From Alienimonas californiensis (GTDB lineage: Bacteria; Planctomycetota; Planctomycetia; Planctomycetales; Planctomycetaceae), in NCBI RefSeq assembly GCF_007743815.1, contig NZ_CP036265.1, forward strand, positions 1,514,501 through 1,578,500: DNA of 64,000 nt. The letters run 5' to 3'. How positions within the stretch are numbered: position 1 is the first letter of the stretch; every line of letters begins with the position of its first letter. The notes beneath the pieces were generated by a model. The model searched no databases and had not been told where the DNA came from. It saw nothing but the letters and a program-made list of their open reading frames with translations. Made by a program: the position numbers and the translations under genes. Below are positions 23,012 to 31,755 of the stretch, piece by piece.

Positions 23012-24560
23012 CCTCATCCTTTCCCAAAAAACTTCCCCGCCGCGTCGGTACGTTTATACAAAGTCCCGCCTGCGGCGGGAGCGGGCCCGCCGCCGGGCGG
23101 CGCGGACGGCGGCACAGTTAGAAGCCGCCGCGGCGGACCCGCGCGAGTTTCGGGCGGCGCTGCGGTTGGACGCCGGCGGGCCGACGCTCGGGGAGGCGGC
23201 GTTGCCATGGCAGCGCAGCGATTTCGTCGCGCTGGACCCGGCCTGGTGCCGGGTCGCGGGGACGCCGCTGCCGGCCGGTTATCATGCGCCCGATCCGCCG
23301 CTCGGCCGGGTGTGGCTGGAGCGGCCGCGGGGGCATAGCAAAACGGCGGATACCGCGGTCATGCTGGCCTGGGCGCTGCGGTTCGCCCGCCGCCCGATCC
23401 GCGGGGTCGTCGCGGCGGCCGATCGGGATCAGGCGGGGCTCGTGCGGTCGGCGCTGGCGGGGCTGGTGCGGGCGAACCCGCAGTTATTAGGCGAGTTAAA
23501 GATCGGGGCGACACGGATCGTCCACCCGGCGAGCGGCGCCCGGCTGGACGTGATCAGCGGGGACGTGGGCAGCAGTTACGGGCTGACGCCGGACTTCGTG
23601 ATCTGCGACGAACTCTGCCACTGGTCCGACGCCGGGCTGTGGCACTCGCTGCTGTCGAGCGCGGCGAAGACTCCCGGTTGTCTCCTGATTGTCCTCACGA
23701 ACGCCGGCTGGGGCCGCGACTGGCGGTGGACGGCTCGGGAGGCGGCGCGGACGCGGCCGGACTGGCTGTTCCGCCGGCTGCCCGGCCCGTCCGCCCCCTG
23801 GGTGACGCCCGCGGCGCTCGCGGAGCAGCGGGCCCTGCTGCCCGCGCCGGTGTTCGCCCGGCTGTGGCTGAACGAGTGGCAGGCGAACTCCGCGGCGGCG
23901 TTCTTCACGCCCGCGGAGGTCGCCGCCTGCGAGGTCGCCGGGCTGGAGGTGCACCCCGCCGGCCGCCCCGGCGTGCGGTACGCCGCGGGAGTGGATTACG
24001 GCGAGAAGCGCGACCGAACCGCCTGCTGCGTGGCCCATCGCTGCCCGCGGAGCGGGCGGATCGTCGTCGACCGGCTGGACGTCGCCGCCCCCGCCCCGGA
24101 CCGGCCGGTGCCGGTTGCGTGGGTGGAGCGCTGGATCACGGAGGTCGCCGCGAAGTACCCCGGCGTGCGGGTGGTGGCGGACGAATACCAGCTCGCCGGG
24201 CTGACCCAGCGGCTGGCGGGGCGGGTACGCGTCGAACGCTTCGCCTTCGCCGCCGGGCGCGGGAATGACGACCTCGCCCGCGCCCTGCGGACCGCGGTGT
24301 ACGGCGGCCGCCTCGCCTTCCGGCCGGGGGCCGGGTCCGTCGGGAGTCAACCGGGAGACACGCCGGAGACAACCGACGATCTCGCCGCCGAACTGCGGTC
24401 GCTGGAACTGGTCGAGCGGCCCGGCGGGCGGGTGCGGTTCGACCATCCCTCCGGCGGCCACGACGACCGGGCCTTCGCCCTCAGCCTGGCCGTCTGGGCG
24501 CTGTCCGACGACCGCCCGGCCGGCCCGGAGCCGCTGTTCGTGTCCTCCCCGGCGTTCTGA
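23004..24560 (+). CDS. phage-type terminase large subunit
   Basis: 518 residues. The ATPase half shows a terminase-style Walker A, RPRGHSKT (107-114), Walker B FVICDE (198-203) and coupling motif LTNAG (231-235). The nuclease half has the RNase H-like acidic residues D331 (AAGVDYGEKRDRT), D393 (VVADEYQ) and D487/488 (HDDRAFALSLAVWA). All catalytic positions look intact, so the motor should be functional. It would cut and pump DNA into a procapsid through the portal. Two cassette motif sites lie within it (23669-23693; 24341-24378, coding VGSQPGDT). G+C is host-like. Confidence 0.92.
   Translation: MSDLILSQKTSPPRRYVYTKSRLRRERARRRAARTAAQLEAAAADPREFRAALRLDAGGPTLGEAALPWQRSDFVALDPAWCRVAGTPLPAGYHAPDPPLGRVWLERPRGHSKTADTAVMLAWALRFARRPIRGVVAAADRDQAGLVRSALAGLVRANPQLLGELKIGATRIVHPASGARLDVISGDVGSSYGLTPDFVICDELCHWSDAGLWHSLLSSAAKTPGCLLIVLTNAGWGRDWRWTAREAARTRPDWLFRRLPGPSAPWVTPAALAEQRALLPAPVFARLWLNEWQANSAAAFFTPAEVAACEVAGLEVHPAGRPGVRYAAGVDYGEKRDRTACCVAHRCPRSGRIVVDRLDVAAPAPDRPVPVAWVERWITEVAAKYPGVRVVADEYQLAGLTQRLAGRVRVERFAFAAGRGNDDLARALRTAVYGGRLAFRPGAGSVGSQPGDTPETTDDLAAELRSLELVERPGGRVRFDHPSGGHDDRAFALSLAVWALSDDRPAGPEPLFVSSPAF
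23669..23693. repeat. cassette motif site 3, in large terminase gene
   Basis: ACTCCCGGTTGTCTCC, the reverse complement of GGAGACAACCGGGAGT, followed by TGATTGTC. It sits close to the conserved LIVLTNAG segment, so part of the match may be constrained by coding. Confidence 0.45.
24341..24378 (+). repeat. cassette motif site 4, in large terminase gene
   Basis: GGGAGTCAACCGGGAGACA followed by CCGGAGACAACC, in a variable loop between the nuclease motifs (coding VGSQPGDTPETT). Confidence 0.75.
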
Positions 24561-24563
24561 CCT

Positions 24564-24659
24564 CCACCAACCCGAAGTGCCCACGAGGGCGTCGGGCGCG
24601 GCCCGACATCCAAGTCCCGCGGCTGCGCCGCGGCCCTCGCTGACGCTTCGGGTTGGTGG
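24564..24659. repeat. AACCCGAAG-type hairpin between terminase and portal genes
   Basis: CCACCAACCCGAAGTGCC...CGAGGGC and GCCCTCGCTGACGCTTCGGG-TTGGTGG are imperfect inverted copies with a GC-rich centre. It is the only non-coding break in the plus-strand phage block and belongs to the hairpin family also at 60.4 kb. It may end or attenuate the terminase transcript. Confidence 0.7.
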
Positions 24660-24704
24660 CCTCCTGCTTCGTACTCCACACCTCCTTCCACGACTCGACA
24701 TCCC

Positions 24705-26126
24705 ATGTTCACCTTGTTCAAAGACGCTCTCGCCGCCGCGGCCCTCAAAGCGAAGGGGGATCGGCTGGCCCGAGAGCGGGCCGTCGCGCTGCTGGAAGGC
24801 GCCGGGCGACCGTCCGCCTATTCGCTGAACGACGCCGCCCCGTCCGCCGACGCCGGCTGGGCGGAGGTGGGAACGGCCCGCCCCTCCCGCAGCGCCCCGG
24901 GGCGGCTGTCGGCGGCGGAAACCCGCGTCGCCGCCCGGGAACTCGCCGCGGAGAACCCGTATGCCAAGAACGCCCTGCGGGTGTTGGAGGCGTACGTCGT
25001 CGGCCCCGGGGCAACGCTCTCCCACGCCCGCCGGCCGACTTCTGCGGGAGTCAACCGGGGAGACAATGACTCTCTGCCGGGAGACAAGGAGTTGCGAGCC
25101 CTGTGGCGTCGCTTCTGGGAGGCGAACGGGCCGCACGTCACGCTGGGAGAGTTGGCGGTGCGCGTCTGGCGGGACGGCGAGGCCTTCGTGCGGTTCTTCC
25201 CCCGTCACGGCCTGAACGGGGGAGCCGGGGACGTGCCGGCGGCGCGGTTCCTCGATCCGGAGGAGATCGGCCCGACGCGGGAGCGGCCGGACGGGCTGGG
25301 CGTGCTGACGGACCCGGCGGACGCCGTCACGCCGGTGGCGTACCTGCGGATTGACCCGACCAGCGCGGAGCACGTGGAGACGATCCCCGCCTCCGAAGTG
25401 CTGCACGTGAAGGCCGGGGCGGACGACGCGGAGGTCCGCGGCGTAAGCGTGCTGGCCCCGCTGATCGCCCCGCTGACGCGGCACGCCGAATGGCTCGAAA
25501 CGGAACTGACTGCCCGGCGGGTGCAGGCCTCGGTGGTGCTGTGGCGTAAGGTGCAGGGGAACGTGAGCGCCTACGGGGACACCGACGGTGCGGCCGGCGA
25601 TCTGGCCGGGGCGCGGGCGGACCGGGGGGTGTTCGCCCCCGGTTCGATCCTGACCACGCCGGACACCACGAACCTGGAGTTCCTCGCCCCGAAAAGTAGC
25701 TTTGCGGAAGCGAGTCAGATCGGCCGGGCGCTGCTGCTGGGGGCCGCGGCGGGGGTGGGGCTGCCGGAGTTCATGCTGACCGCCGACGCCTCCAACGCGA
25801 ACTACGCCAGCACGATGGCGGCGGAGGGCCCGGCGGTGAAGCGGTTCGCGGCGGAGCAACGCTTCTTCGCCGCCGCCCTGGCCCGGCTGTGGGCGCTGCT
25901 GGCCGCCGACGCGGTCGCCCGTGGGGTTCTGAGCGAAGCGGCCGTCGCCGGGTTGGCGCCGGAGTTCACCTTCGCCGAGCTGGCCCACCGCGACCGCCCG
26001 GCCGAACGCGGGGCCGACGTGCAGCTGGTCCGGGCCGGCGTGCTGAGCCGGGCGGAACTGGCCCGGCGGGAGGGCGTCGACCCGCAGCGGATGCGGCGGG
26101 AGCTTCAGGCGGAGGTCGGCGAGTAA
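24705..26126 (+). CDS. lambda-type phage portal protein
   Basis: 473 residues. It has the order of lambda gpB-type portals: a helical N-terminus, AETRVAARELAAENPYAKNALRVLEAYVVGPG, an LWRRFWEAN wing helix, ASEVLHVKAGADDAEVRGVSVLAPLI (the conserved H...RG.S...P core), then ASQIGRALLLGAAAGVGLPEFMLTADASNANYASTMAA, the highly conserved portal stretch. The C-terminus ends in RAELARREGVDP. The dodecameric portal would join terminase to the capsid vertex. The cassette motif (25045-25087) codes AGVNRGDNDSLPGDKE in a loop. No capsid gene follows here; the matching ones lie inverted at 48.8-51.6 kb. Confidence 0.88.
   Translation: MFTLFKDALAAAALKAKGDRLARERAVALLEGAGRPSAYSLNDAAPSADAGWAEVGTARPSRSAPGRLSAAETRVAARELAAENPYAKNALRVLEAYVVGPGATLSHARRPTSAGVNRGDNDSLPGDKELRALWRRFWEANGPHVTLGELAVRVWRDGEAFVRFFPRHGLNGGAGDVPAARFLDPEEIGPTRERPDGLGVLTDPADAVTPVAYLRIDPTSAEHVETIPASEVLHVKAGADDAEVRGVSVLAPLIAPLTRHAEWLETELTARRVQASVVLWRKVQGNVSAYGDTDGAAGDLAGARADRGVFAPGSILTTPDTTNLEFLAPKSSFAEASQIGRALLLGAAAGVGLPEFMLTADASNANYASTMAAEGPAVKRFAAEQRFFAAALARLWALLAADAVARGVLSEAAVAGLAPEFTFAELAHRDRPAERGADVQLVRAGVLSRAELARREGVDPQRMRRELQAEVGE
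25045..25087 (+). repeat. cassette motif site 5, in portal gene
   Basis: GGGAGTCAACCGGGGAGACA followed by ATGACTCTCTGCCGGGAGAC: two tandem imperfect units inside the reading frame. Confidence 0.75.
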
Positions 26127-26145
26127 GGCCGTGCGTCCGGCGGGC

Positions 26146-26439
26146 TCACCGCTCCCCCGTCTCGAGGACCCACAGAGTCTCCCCCGCAAAGTTAAAGGCG
26201 GCGACGAGGTCCGCATCGAGTTCGTCGTCGCAGTCTAATTCGAGCCGCAGTCGGGCTCCGACGGGCTCGACCGCGGCGATCGGGACCGTCAGGTTGAGCA
26301 GACAGTTCATCGGGATGTGCAGGAACATCCCGGGCCGGACCTCCCCGGCGTCGAGCGTCGCTTCGACCTCGAGCCAAGGCGGGTGCGACCGCGGCCGCAC
26401 CCGGTACACGGTGATGATCGCTTCTGCCGGGCCGTCCAT
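26146..26439 (-). CDS. small hypothetical beta-rich protein
   Basis: 97 residues from ATG 26439, convergent with the portal gene. It is predicted all-beta: AIITVYRVRPRSHPPWLEVEATLDAGEVRPGMFLHIPMNC...VPIAAVEPVGARLRLELDCDDE. The RPGMFLHI...I.AVEP pattern is like the small barrel of translation-factor domain 2, but the protein is too short to claim it. It lies at the point where the phage-like block stops. Confidence 0.6.
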   Translation of the reverse strand: MDGPAEAIITVYRVRPRSHPPWLEVEATLDAGEVRPGMFLHIPMNCLLNLTVPIAAVEPVGARLRLELDCDDELDADLVAAFNFAGETLWVLETGER

Positions 26440-26484
26440 TTTCTCATCCTAACGCCCTGACTTGCCCCCACGGTTCCCCCCGCC

Positions 26485-28452
26485 ATGCTCGCCGCTCTCG
26501 CTCTGCTGCTCGTCCCGGCCGCCGGTCCACCGGCCGCGGACGCCGGCGTCGTCGTCTACGGCGCCACGCCAGGCGGGTTGGCGGCGGCGGTCGCCGCGGC
26601 CCGGCGGAATCCGGATCGGCCGGTGACGGTCGTCACGCCCTACGGCTGGATCGGCGGGATGGCGACGAACGGCCTGACCCACCCGGACTTCCACGCGTTC
26701 GAGGCCCTGACCGGGTTCTTCCTCGACTTCACCCGGCGGACCGAACGGTATTACGCCGAGCAATACGGCCCGGATTCGCAGCAGGTGAAGGACAGCCTCC
26801 GCGGCACGCACGCCGGGCCGGGGGTGGCCCTGGAGGTGTTGCGGGCGATGCTCGCGGAGCATTCCAACATCGTCGTGCTCACGCGGCGGCGGGTCGTTTC
26901 GGTTCAGACGGAACCGACGGAGAACGGCGGGCGGCGGATCGTCTCGGCGACGTTCGAGCCGGTCGCGGACACCGCCACCGGCCCCTACGAACCGGCCGTG
27001 GGGCCGGCGGAGACGCTCTCCGGGGCCTATTTCGTCGACGGGACCTACGAGGGCGACCTCGCCGCGGCGGCCGGCGTGCCGTTCCGCGTGGGGCGGGAGG
27101 GGCGGGACGAATACGGCGAGTCCCTCGCCCCGGGAGAGCCGGACGACCGGGTGCAGGCCTATAACTTCCGCCTGACGGCCACCCGCACCGGCGAGGGCGC
27201 CTCCGCCGTCAAAATCACCCCCGGGGAGCAGCCGGCCGACGGGGCGAACGCCGCCCCCGTCGAGGCCCCCCCGGGCTACGACCGCAACGACTATCTGCCG
27301 CTGTTGGAGACCTTAAACGGCGGCCGGGTGAAGCGGGTGTTCTGCGACCCGAAGGGCGGCATCGGCGGGGGCTTTTATAAGGCGCAGAGCCCCGTGCTGC
27401 CGAACGGCAAGCGGGATCTGAACGACGTCGACGGGACGCCGATCCGGCTGTCGCTGCCCACGGTGAACGACGACTGGCCCACCGCCGACCCCGCCCGCCG
27501 CGGCGAGATTTATGCCGATCACGTCCGCCACAACGTCGGCATGCTCTATTTCCTCCAGAACGACCCCGCCGTGCCGGCCGAGTTCGCCGAAGACGCCCGC
27601 GCCTGGGGCTGGTGCAAGGACGAATACCCCACGAACGGCCACCTGCCCGAGCAGCTCTATGTGCGGGAGGCGCGGCGGATCGAGGGCGCCGCCGTCTTCA
27701 CCCAGAACGATTTCGAACCGGAACGCCCCGGCGACGCCCGGGCCCGGTTCCAGCCGGATTCGATCGCGGTGGGCGACTACGGCCCCAGCAGCCACGGCAC
27801 CGGCCGCACCGGCACGCGGTACGACGGGGAGCACACCGGGCAACTCGGCGGCGGGGCGGCGCCCTATCAGGTGCCGCTGGGAACCGTGCTGACGAACGAC
27901 GTGGCGAACCTGGCGGTCCCGGTGGCCTGCTCTGCGTCGCACGTGGGGTTCTGCGCCCTGCGGTTGGAGCCGATCTGGGCGGCGCTGGGCGAAGCGGCCG
28001 GCGAGACGATCGCCCTGGCCGAGGAGTTGAACGAGGGGAACGACGGACCCGGCGCCGCGTTGACGGCGATCCCCGCGGCGGCGGTGCGGGAGCGATTGCA
28101 CGCGGCGGGCTCGGCGACGATTTACGTCGCGGACGTCCCCCCGAGCGACCCGCTGTTCCCGGCGGTGCAGTGGTGGGGCAGCGCTGGCGGCCTGACGCCC
28201 CTCGACCGCGACCCCTCCCGCCCGCCGACCAAATACGGAACCCGCGGCCCCCGCATCGCCGGCCAATACCACGAGGCCTACCCCGCCCACAGCTTCAGTC
28301 CGGACGCCCCGCTGACCCCCTTCGTCCGCCAGGCCTGGACCGAACTGGCCGCCAAGTTCGCCCCCCATGCGGCGGGCCTGGACGAAGCGACGACCCGCGG
28401 GGAGTTCGTCCGCCGCTTATGGGGGAGCCGGGACGCGCCTGTCCGCAACTGA
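26485..28452 (+). CDS. secreted FAD-dependent oxidoreductase (FAD_oxidored type)
   Basis: 655 residues. A signal-peptide-like N-terminus (MLAALALLLVPAAGPPAADA) precedes the dinucleotide-binding start VVVYGATPGGLAAAVAAAR and TVVTPYGWIGGMATNGL. Further family stretches are YFVDGTYEGDLAAAAGVPFRVGRE, CKDEYPTNGHLPEQLYVREARRIEG and VGFCALRLEPIWAALGEAAG. These fit the large FAD-dependent oxidoreductase family common in Planctomycetota, often exported and linked to polysaccharide breakdown; the substrate is unknown. It is followed after 52 bases by another secreted protein, so the two may be co-transcribed. Confidence 0.85.
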   Translation: MLAALALLLVPAAGPPAADAGVVVYGATPGGLAAAVAAARRNPDRPVTVVTPYGWIGGMATNGLTHPDFHAFEALTGFFLDFTRRTERYYAEQYGPDSQQVKDSLRGTHAGPGVALEVLRAMLAEHSNIVVLTRRRVVSVQTEPTENGGRRIVSATFEPVADTATGPYEPAVGPAETLSGAYFVDGTYEGDLAAAAGVPFRVGREGRDEYGESLAPGEPDDRVQAYNFRLTATRTGEGASAVKITPGEQPADGANAAPVEAPPGYDRNDYLPLLETLNGGRVKRVFCDPKGGIGGGFYKAQSPVLPNGKRDLNDVDGTPIRLSLPTVNDDWPTADPARRGEIYADHVRHNVGMLYFLQNDPAVPAEFAEDARAWGWCKDEYPTNGHLPEQLYVREARRIEGAAVFTQNDFEPERPGDARARFQPDSIAVGDYGPSSHGTGRTGTRYDGEHTGQLGGGAAPYQVPLGTVLTNDVANLAVPVACSASHVGFCALRLEPIWAALGEAAGETIALAEELNEGNDGPGAALTAIPAAAVRERLHAAGSATIYVADVPPSDPLFPAVQWWGSAGGLTPLDRDPSRPPTKYGTRGPRIAGQYHEAYPAHSFSPDAPLTPFVRQAWTELAAKFAPHAAGLDEATTRGEFVRRLWGSRDAPVRN

Positions 28453-28504
28453 CTGCCGCTCGCGTGCGGCGGTTTCGTGTTTCGTTCCTCCGCGGGAGTC
28501 TCCC

Positions 28505-29632
28505 ATGTTCGACCTTCGTTTCGCTGCGACATGCGTCGCGGCGCTGTCGGCGGCGCCGCTTGCCGTGGCTCAAACGGCGACGCCGGGCACCGAGCCGCCG
28601 CCGATTTTGCACGCGATCCCCGCGGATGCCGTCGGGGGGGTGACGTTGGATGTGGAGCGGCTGCGGGGCGAGCCGGTGTTTGCGCGGACGGTCGCTCCGC
28701 TGTTGGGCGAGGGCGGGCCGTTCGCCGTGGCGTTGGGGGAACTGGGGCTCGCCTTCGAGGACGTGCGGGCCGTCGCCGCGTTCGTGCCGCCGGCGGATCC
28801 GGAGGAGCCGTATCCGTCCCGCGATCCGGTCGGGGAGCCGCTGTTTCTGGTGCGGGTGAACGGGCCGGTCGTCGTGCCGGAGGCGCTGGCCGAACGCGGG
28901 GTCGCCAAGGTCCTGCCGGACGGCCGCACGCTGGCGCTGGCGATCGGTCGCCGGGGCGGGGAGACGCTGGCGGCGCTGGGCGCACCGCAGGCCCCCGCGG
29001 CCGGCTCCGCCGCGGCCTTGGCGGAGGAACTGGCGCACGCCGCTCCCGCGGGGCTGCTGGCGTTCGGGGACGTGACGGCGGTGCGGAGCGCGCTGCTGAC
29101 CGAACTGGACTTCGCCGTCCGCCGGGAGGACGAGTGGATCCCGGCGTTCGGCTTCGCCCATCCCGCGATCACGAGCGCCGACGCCCTCGCCCTCGCCGTG
29201 GAGCTGCGGGAGGGGGTGCTGGCCGTCCGACTGGTCGCCGCCGCCCCGGACGCCGCGTCCGCCGACCGACTCCGCCGCACCGCGGAGGCGGCGGTGATCG
29301 TCGCGGGGAACGTGCTGAACGGCCTGCCCGGGGCGATGCTGCGCCGCGAGCCGGAGCAGGCGGCGCTCGTCGCCCTGGCCGCCAACGCCCTCCGCAGGAC
29401 GTTGGCGAGCGTCGCGGTGACCGGGGAGGGGCCCGTCGACGCCCCGCCCCGGGCGGCCGTCGCGGCGACGGTGGACGCGGAGACGACCGCCGCCGCCGCC
29501 GCCCTGCTGATCGCCGCCCTGCGGGAGGAGTTCGGCCCCCGCCCGGCCGGCCGGTCTCCGCGGGTGCGGGAGATCGGCGCGCCGGAGGCCCGCGACGCGT
29601 CGGAGAAATCTGCGGAACCGGGCGACCGCTGA
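28505..29632 (+). CDS. secreted protein related to the middle domain of the M56/DUF1559 protein
   Basis: 375 residues from ATG 28505, with a clear signal peptide (MFDLRFAATCVAALSAAPLAVAQ). The mature part begins ILHAIPADAVGGVTLDVERL, then VAPLLGEGG and LGLAFEDVRAVAAFVPP. The same pattern (YVPADAQLVGVLEAQ, IVALLRGEG, FGLKFADVERVAMYVP) occurs after the peptidase domain of the 960-residue M56 protein at 32171, so the two share a domain. The remainder is Ala-rich and helical. No catalytic motif is seen. A periplasmic sensing or structural role is a guess. Confidence 0.7.
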   Translation: MFDLRFAATCVAALSAAPLAVAQTATPGTEPPPILHAIPADAVGGVTLDVERLRGEPVFARTVAPLLGEGGPFAVALGELGLAFEDVRAVAAFVPPADPEEPYPSRDPVGEPLFLVRVNGPVVVPEALAERGVAKVLPDGRTLALAIGRRGGETLAALGAPQAPAAGSAAALAEELAHAAPAGLLAFGDVTAVRSALLTELDFAVRREDEWIPAFGFAHPAITSADALALAVELREGVLAVRLVAAAPDAASADRLRRTAEAAVIVAGNVLNGLPGAMLRREPEQAALVALAANALRRTLASVAVTGEGPVDAPPRAAVAATVDAETTAAAAALLIAALREEFGPRPAGRSPRVREIGAPEARDASEKSAEPGDR

Positions 29633-29782
29633 GGCGACCGGAGCGGGGTTGAGGCCCAGGTGGAGTCTCGCCAGAGTCGAAAACCCTCACCAAGACGGAC
29701 TGTTCAGTCCGACAAAGGTTCCCCCCGCGGTCTGTTAAGAACCGCTTCCGTTCCGTCCACAATTCCTCGCGTCGAATCCCCC

Positions 29783-30334
29783 ATGTCTCGCGCCCTTCTC
29801 GTGATCGACGTTCAGAACGAATACTTTCCCGGGGGGGCGTTTCCCGTCACCCATCCGACGGGGCATCTGGAGACGATCCTGAGCGCGATGGACGCCGCGG
29901 CCGACGCCGGCGTGCCGATCGCCGTGATCCGTCATCATCAGCCCGGGCCGGACGCACAGGTGTTCAAGCACGGTTCAGAGATGTGGGCGCTGCGGCCGGA
30001 GGTCGAGGAACGGCCGCGGGATCTCCTGATCGACAAGAGCCTGCCCGGCTCCTTCACGAACACCCCGCTGACCGATTGGCTGGAGGAACAGGGGGCGGAC
30101 ACCGTGACCGTCGCCGGCTACATGACGCAGGTCTGCTGCGACACGACCGCCCGGCAGGCCTTCCACCGCGGGTTGAAGGTGGAGTTCTTAAGCGACGCGA
30201 CCGGCACGCTGGACGTCTCCAACAAAGCCGGCTCCGTGGACGCCGCCAAGCTGCACGAAAGCATTCTGGTCGCCCAGCAGATGTTCTTCAGCGACGTGCT
30301 CGACACCGCCGCCTGGCGGGAACGCCTGGGCTGA
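29783..30334 (+). CDS. isochorismatase-family cysteine hydrolase
   Basis: 183 residues from ATG 29783. The catalytic triad of the family is visible: D9 in ALLVIDVQNEYF, K85 in LLIDKSLPGSF and C118 in AGYMTQVCCDTTARQA. The fold hydrolyses amide or vinyl-ether bonds in small molecules such as nicotinamide, ureidoacrylate or isochorismate, and the exact substrate cannot be read. The doubled Cys (118-119) is slightly unusual. Upstream (29696-29711) is a small perfect hairpin (CGGACTG/CAGTCCG), and a strong hairpin follows the stop. Confidence 0.87.
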   Translation: MSRALLVIDVQNEYFPGGAFPVTHPTGHLETILSAMDAAADAGVPIAVIRHHQPGPDAQVFKHGSEMWALRPEVEERPRDLLIDKSLPGSFTNTPLTDWLEEQGADTVTVAGYMTQVCCDTTARQAFHRGLKVEFLSDATGTLDVSNKAGSVDAAKLHESILVAQQMFFSDVLDTAAWRERLG

Positions 30335-30353
30335 GGCCGGGCGCGGCGTTCGG

Positions 30354-30379
30354 CGCCGCCCCGCCGCGGCGGGGCGGCG
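30354..30379 (+). terminator. perfect 26-bp GC hairpin with TTATT tail
   Basis: CGCCGCCCCGCCG and its exact reverse complement form a self-complementary 26-mer, followed by TTATTCT. It lies 20 bases after the isochorismatase-like stop and before the zinc-ribbon gene; a factor-independent terminator is likely. Confidence 0.6.
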
Positions 30380-30433
30380 TTATTCTGGGCGACGGCGCCC
30401 GCCCCGTTCCGAGCCGTCCGCCCCGCCGTCGTC

Positions 30434-31105
30434 ATGTCCGCGTCCCCCCCGCCCCCGCCCGACGGCGCCCCGGCGGGCGAGGGGGCGGCCGGCGGGGAGA
30501 CGGCGGTCGTCACGATGCTGGGCTGTCCGAAGTGCGCCGCCCCGCTGCCGGTGCCGGCGGGGCGGGTGCGGTTTCTCTCCTGCGATCACTGCGGCGCCAC
30601 GGTGCGGCTGCGGCGGTCGCACGGCCGGATCACCGCCAAACGGGTGCGGCGGCTGGGCCGCCGGGTCGAGGGCCTCAGCCGGGCCGTGCGGCGGATGCGG
30701 ATCGAGGAGAAACTCGCCGATCTGGACGACCGCTGGAACCGCCGCCGGGCCACGCTGATCGACGGCTGGGACGAACGCGGCAAGCCGCAGTTGCCCGATC
30801 GCAAACTGGCCGTCGCGCTGACCGCCGTCGGGGCGGCGGCGGCTCTATACGGAGCGGCGACCTCGCTGCTGGGGGGGCTGTTCCCGTTCTCCCTGACCTT
30901 CTGGGGCGGCCTAGTGGTGCTGGCGGTCGGCGTGCCGAAGTGGGTGCGGGCCGAACGCTTTCGCCGCGGCCGGGAGAACTATCGACAGGCACGCGCCGCC
31001 CTCGAACGCCGCCTCTCCGGCTCCCCCTCCGCCCGCGACGACACCCGCCACGACGCCCGCCACGACAAGGCCCGCGACGACGGCCCGACCGGGGCCTCCC
31101 GATGA
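30434..31105 (+). CDS. zinc-ribbon membrane protein, first of a pair
   Basis: 223 residues. An N-terminal Pro-rich stretch is followed by a zinc ribbon, C-P-K-C (residues 31-34) and C-D-H-C (50-53). A basic helical region is followed by two hydrophobic helices (LAVALTAVGAAAALYGA and FSLTFWGGLVVLAVGV). The tail is charged, with a repeated R-H-D pattern (DDTRHDARHDKARDD). It overlaps the next gene by ATGA. Both proteins carry CxxC pairs, basic coiled regions and two membrane helices, suggesting a paralogous or partner pair. Function is unknown. Confidence 0.75.
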   Translation: MSASPPPPPDGAPAGEGAAGGETAVVTMLGCPKCAAPLPVPAGRVRFLSCDHCGATVRLRRSHGRITAKRVRRLGRRVEGLSRAVRRMRIEEKLADLDDRWNRRRATLIDGWDERGKPQLPDRKLAVALTAVGAAAALYGAATSLLGGLFPFSLTFWGGLVVLAVGVPKWVRAERFRRGRENYRQARAALERRLSGSPSARDDTRHDARHDKARDDGPTGASR

Positions 31106-31662
31106 GTGCCCGCCGGGTCGACGGCCCCTCCGCCCCGTGCAACCACTGCGGCGGCCCCGTCCCGCTGAACGCCCCGGCGGCGGAGGAGGGAGAAGCGGGC
31201 GAACCCAGAACCGAAACCGCCGACGGCCGCATCGTGCGGTGCGGGTTCTGCGGCACGGCGCTGCTGATCCACGTGGAGAACGGCGTCCGCTGGACTGAGG
31301 AAGTGGCCCGGCTGGAGCGCCGCACGACCGGGGCGGAGCGCCGGCTGCAGGCGGTCGCCCGTCGGCGGCGGCAGCGGGCGGAGCGCCGCCGCAACGCCCC
31401 GATCCACACCGCGACCGATTGGAAGGGCGTGCGCGGCGGCTGCGGCGCCGCGGCGTTCGGGGCGCCGTTCCTGGCGGGCGGGCTGATCGGGATCGTGTTC
31501 CTCGGCAACGGCGGGCCGGCGTGGTTGCTGATTCACATCCTGGGGTTCGGCGGGTTCGGCGCCGCCGCGGTCGCCGTCGGTCTGCGGCGGGCCTGGCTGC
31601 ACCGCCGCGTCACCGTTCGGGCCGACGGCGCCCGCGATTCGCCCCCCGACCCGCTCGCCTGA
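31102..31662 (+). CDS. zinc-ribbon membrane protein, second of a pair
   Basis: 186 residues from ATG 31102, translationally coupled to the gene before. The zinc ribbon is C-N-H-C (13-16) and C-G-F-C. A basic helix (RLERRTTGAERRLQAVARRRRQRAERRR) precedes two membrane helices (FGAPFLAGGLIGIVFL and AWLLIHILGFGGFGAAAVAVGL). The order of parts mirrors its neighbour. No named family is recognised. Confidence 0.75.
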   Translation: MSARRVDGPSAPCNHCGGPVPLNAPAAEEGEAGEPRTETADGRIVRCGFCGTALLIHVENGVRWTEEVARLERRTTGAERRLQAVARRRRQRAERRRNAPIHTATDWKGVRGGCGAAAFGAPFLAGGLIGIVFLGNGGPAWLLIHILGFGGFGAAAVAVGLRRAWLHRRVTVRADGARDSPPDPLA

Positions 31663-31687
31663 TTCGGCCGTCTTTCACGTCAGCCTC

Positions 31688-31716
31688 TTGCGATGCGTTC
31701 CGTCCTTCGGTAAAAC
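31688..31716 (+). promoter_or_regulatory. possible promoter of the blaI/M56 pair
   Basis: TTGCGA and TAAAAC are separated by 17 bases, 40 bases upstream of the BlaI-type start in an AT-richer gap. No BlaI-type palindromic operator (TACA...TGTA) could be recognised near it. Confidence 0.3.
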
Positions 31717-31755
31717 CAAATCTAAGGAACCCGAACACGAATCGCACTGCCCCTC

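Noticed and set aside
23496-26216. A 906-codon minus-strand frame across terminase and portal
   Set aside because: It is a shadow of two genes with clear terminase and portal motifs on the plus strand.
31667-31755. BlaI operator upstream of the blaI/M56 pair
   Set aside because: No dyad resembling TACA...TGTA could be found, so only a weak promoter was listed.
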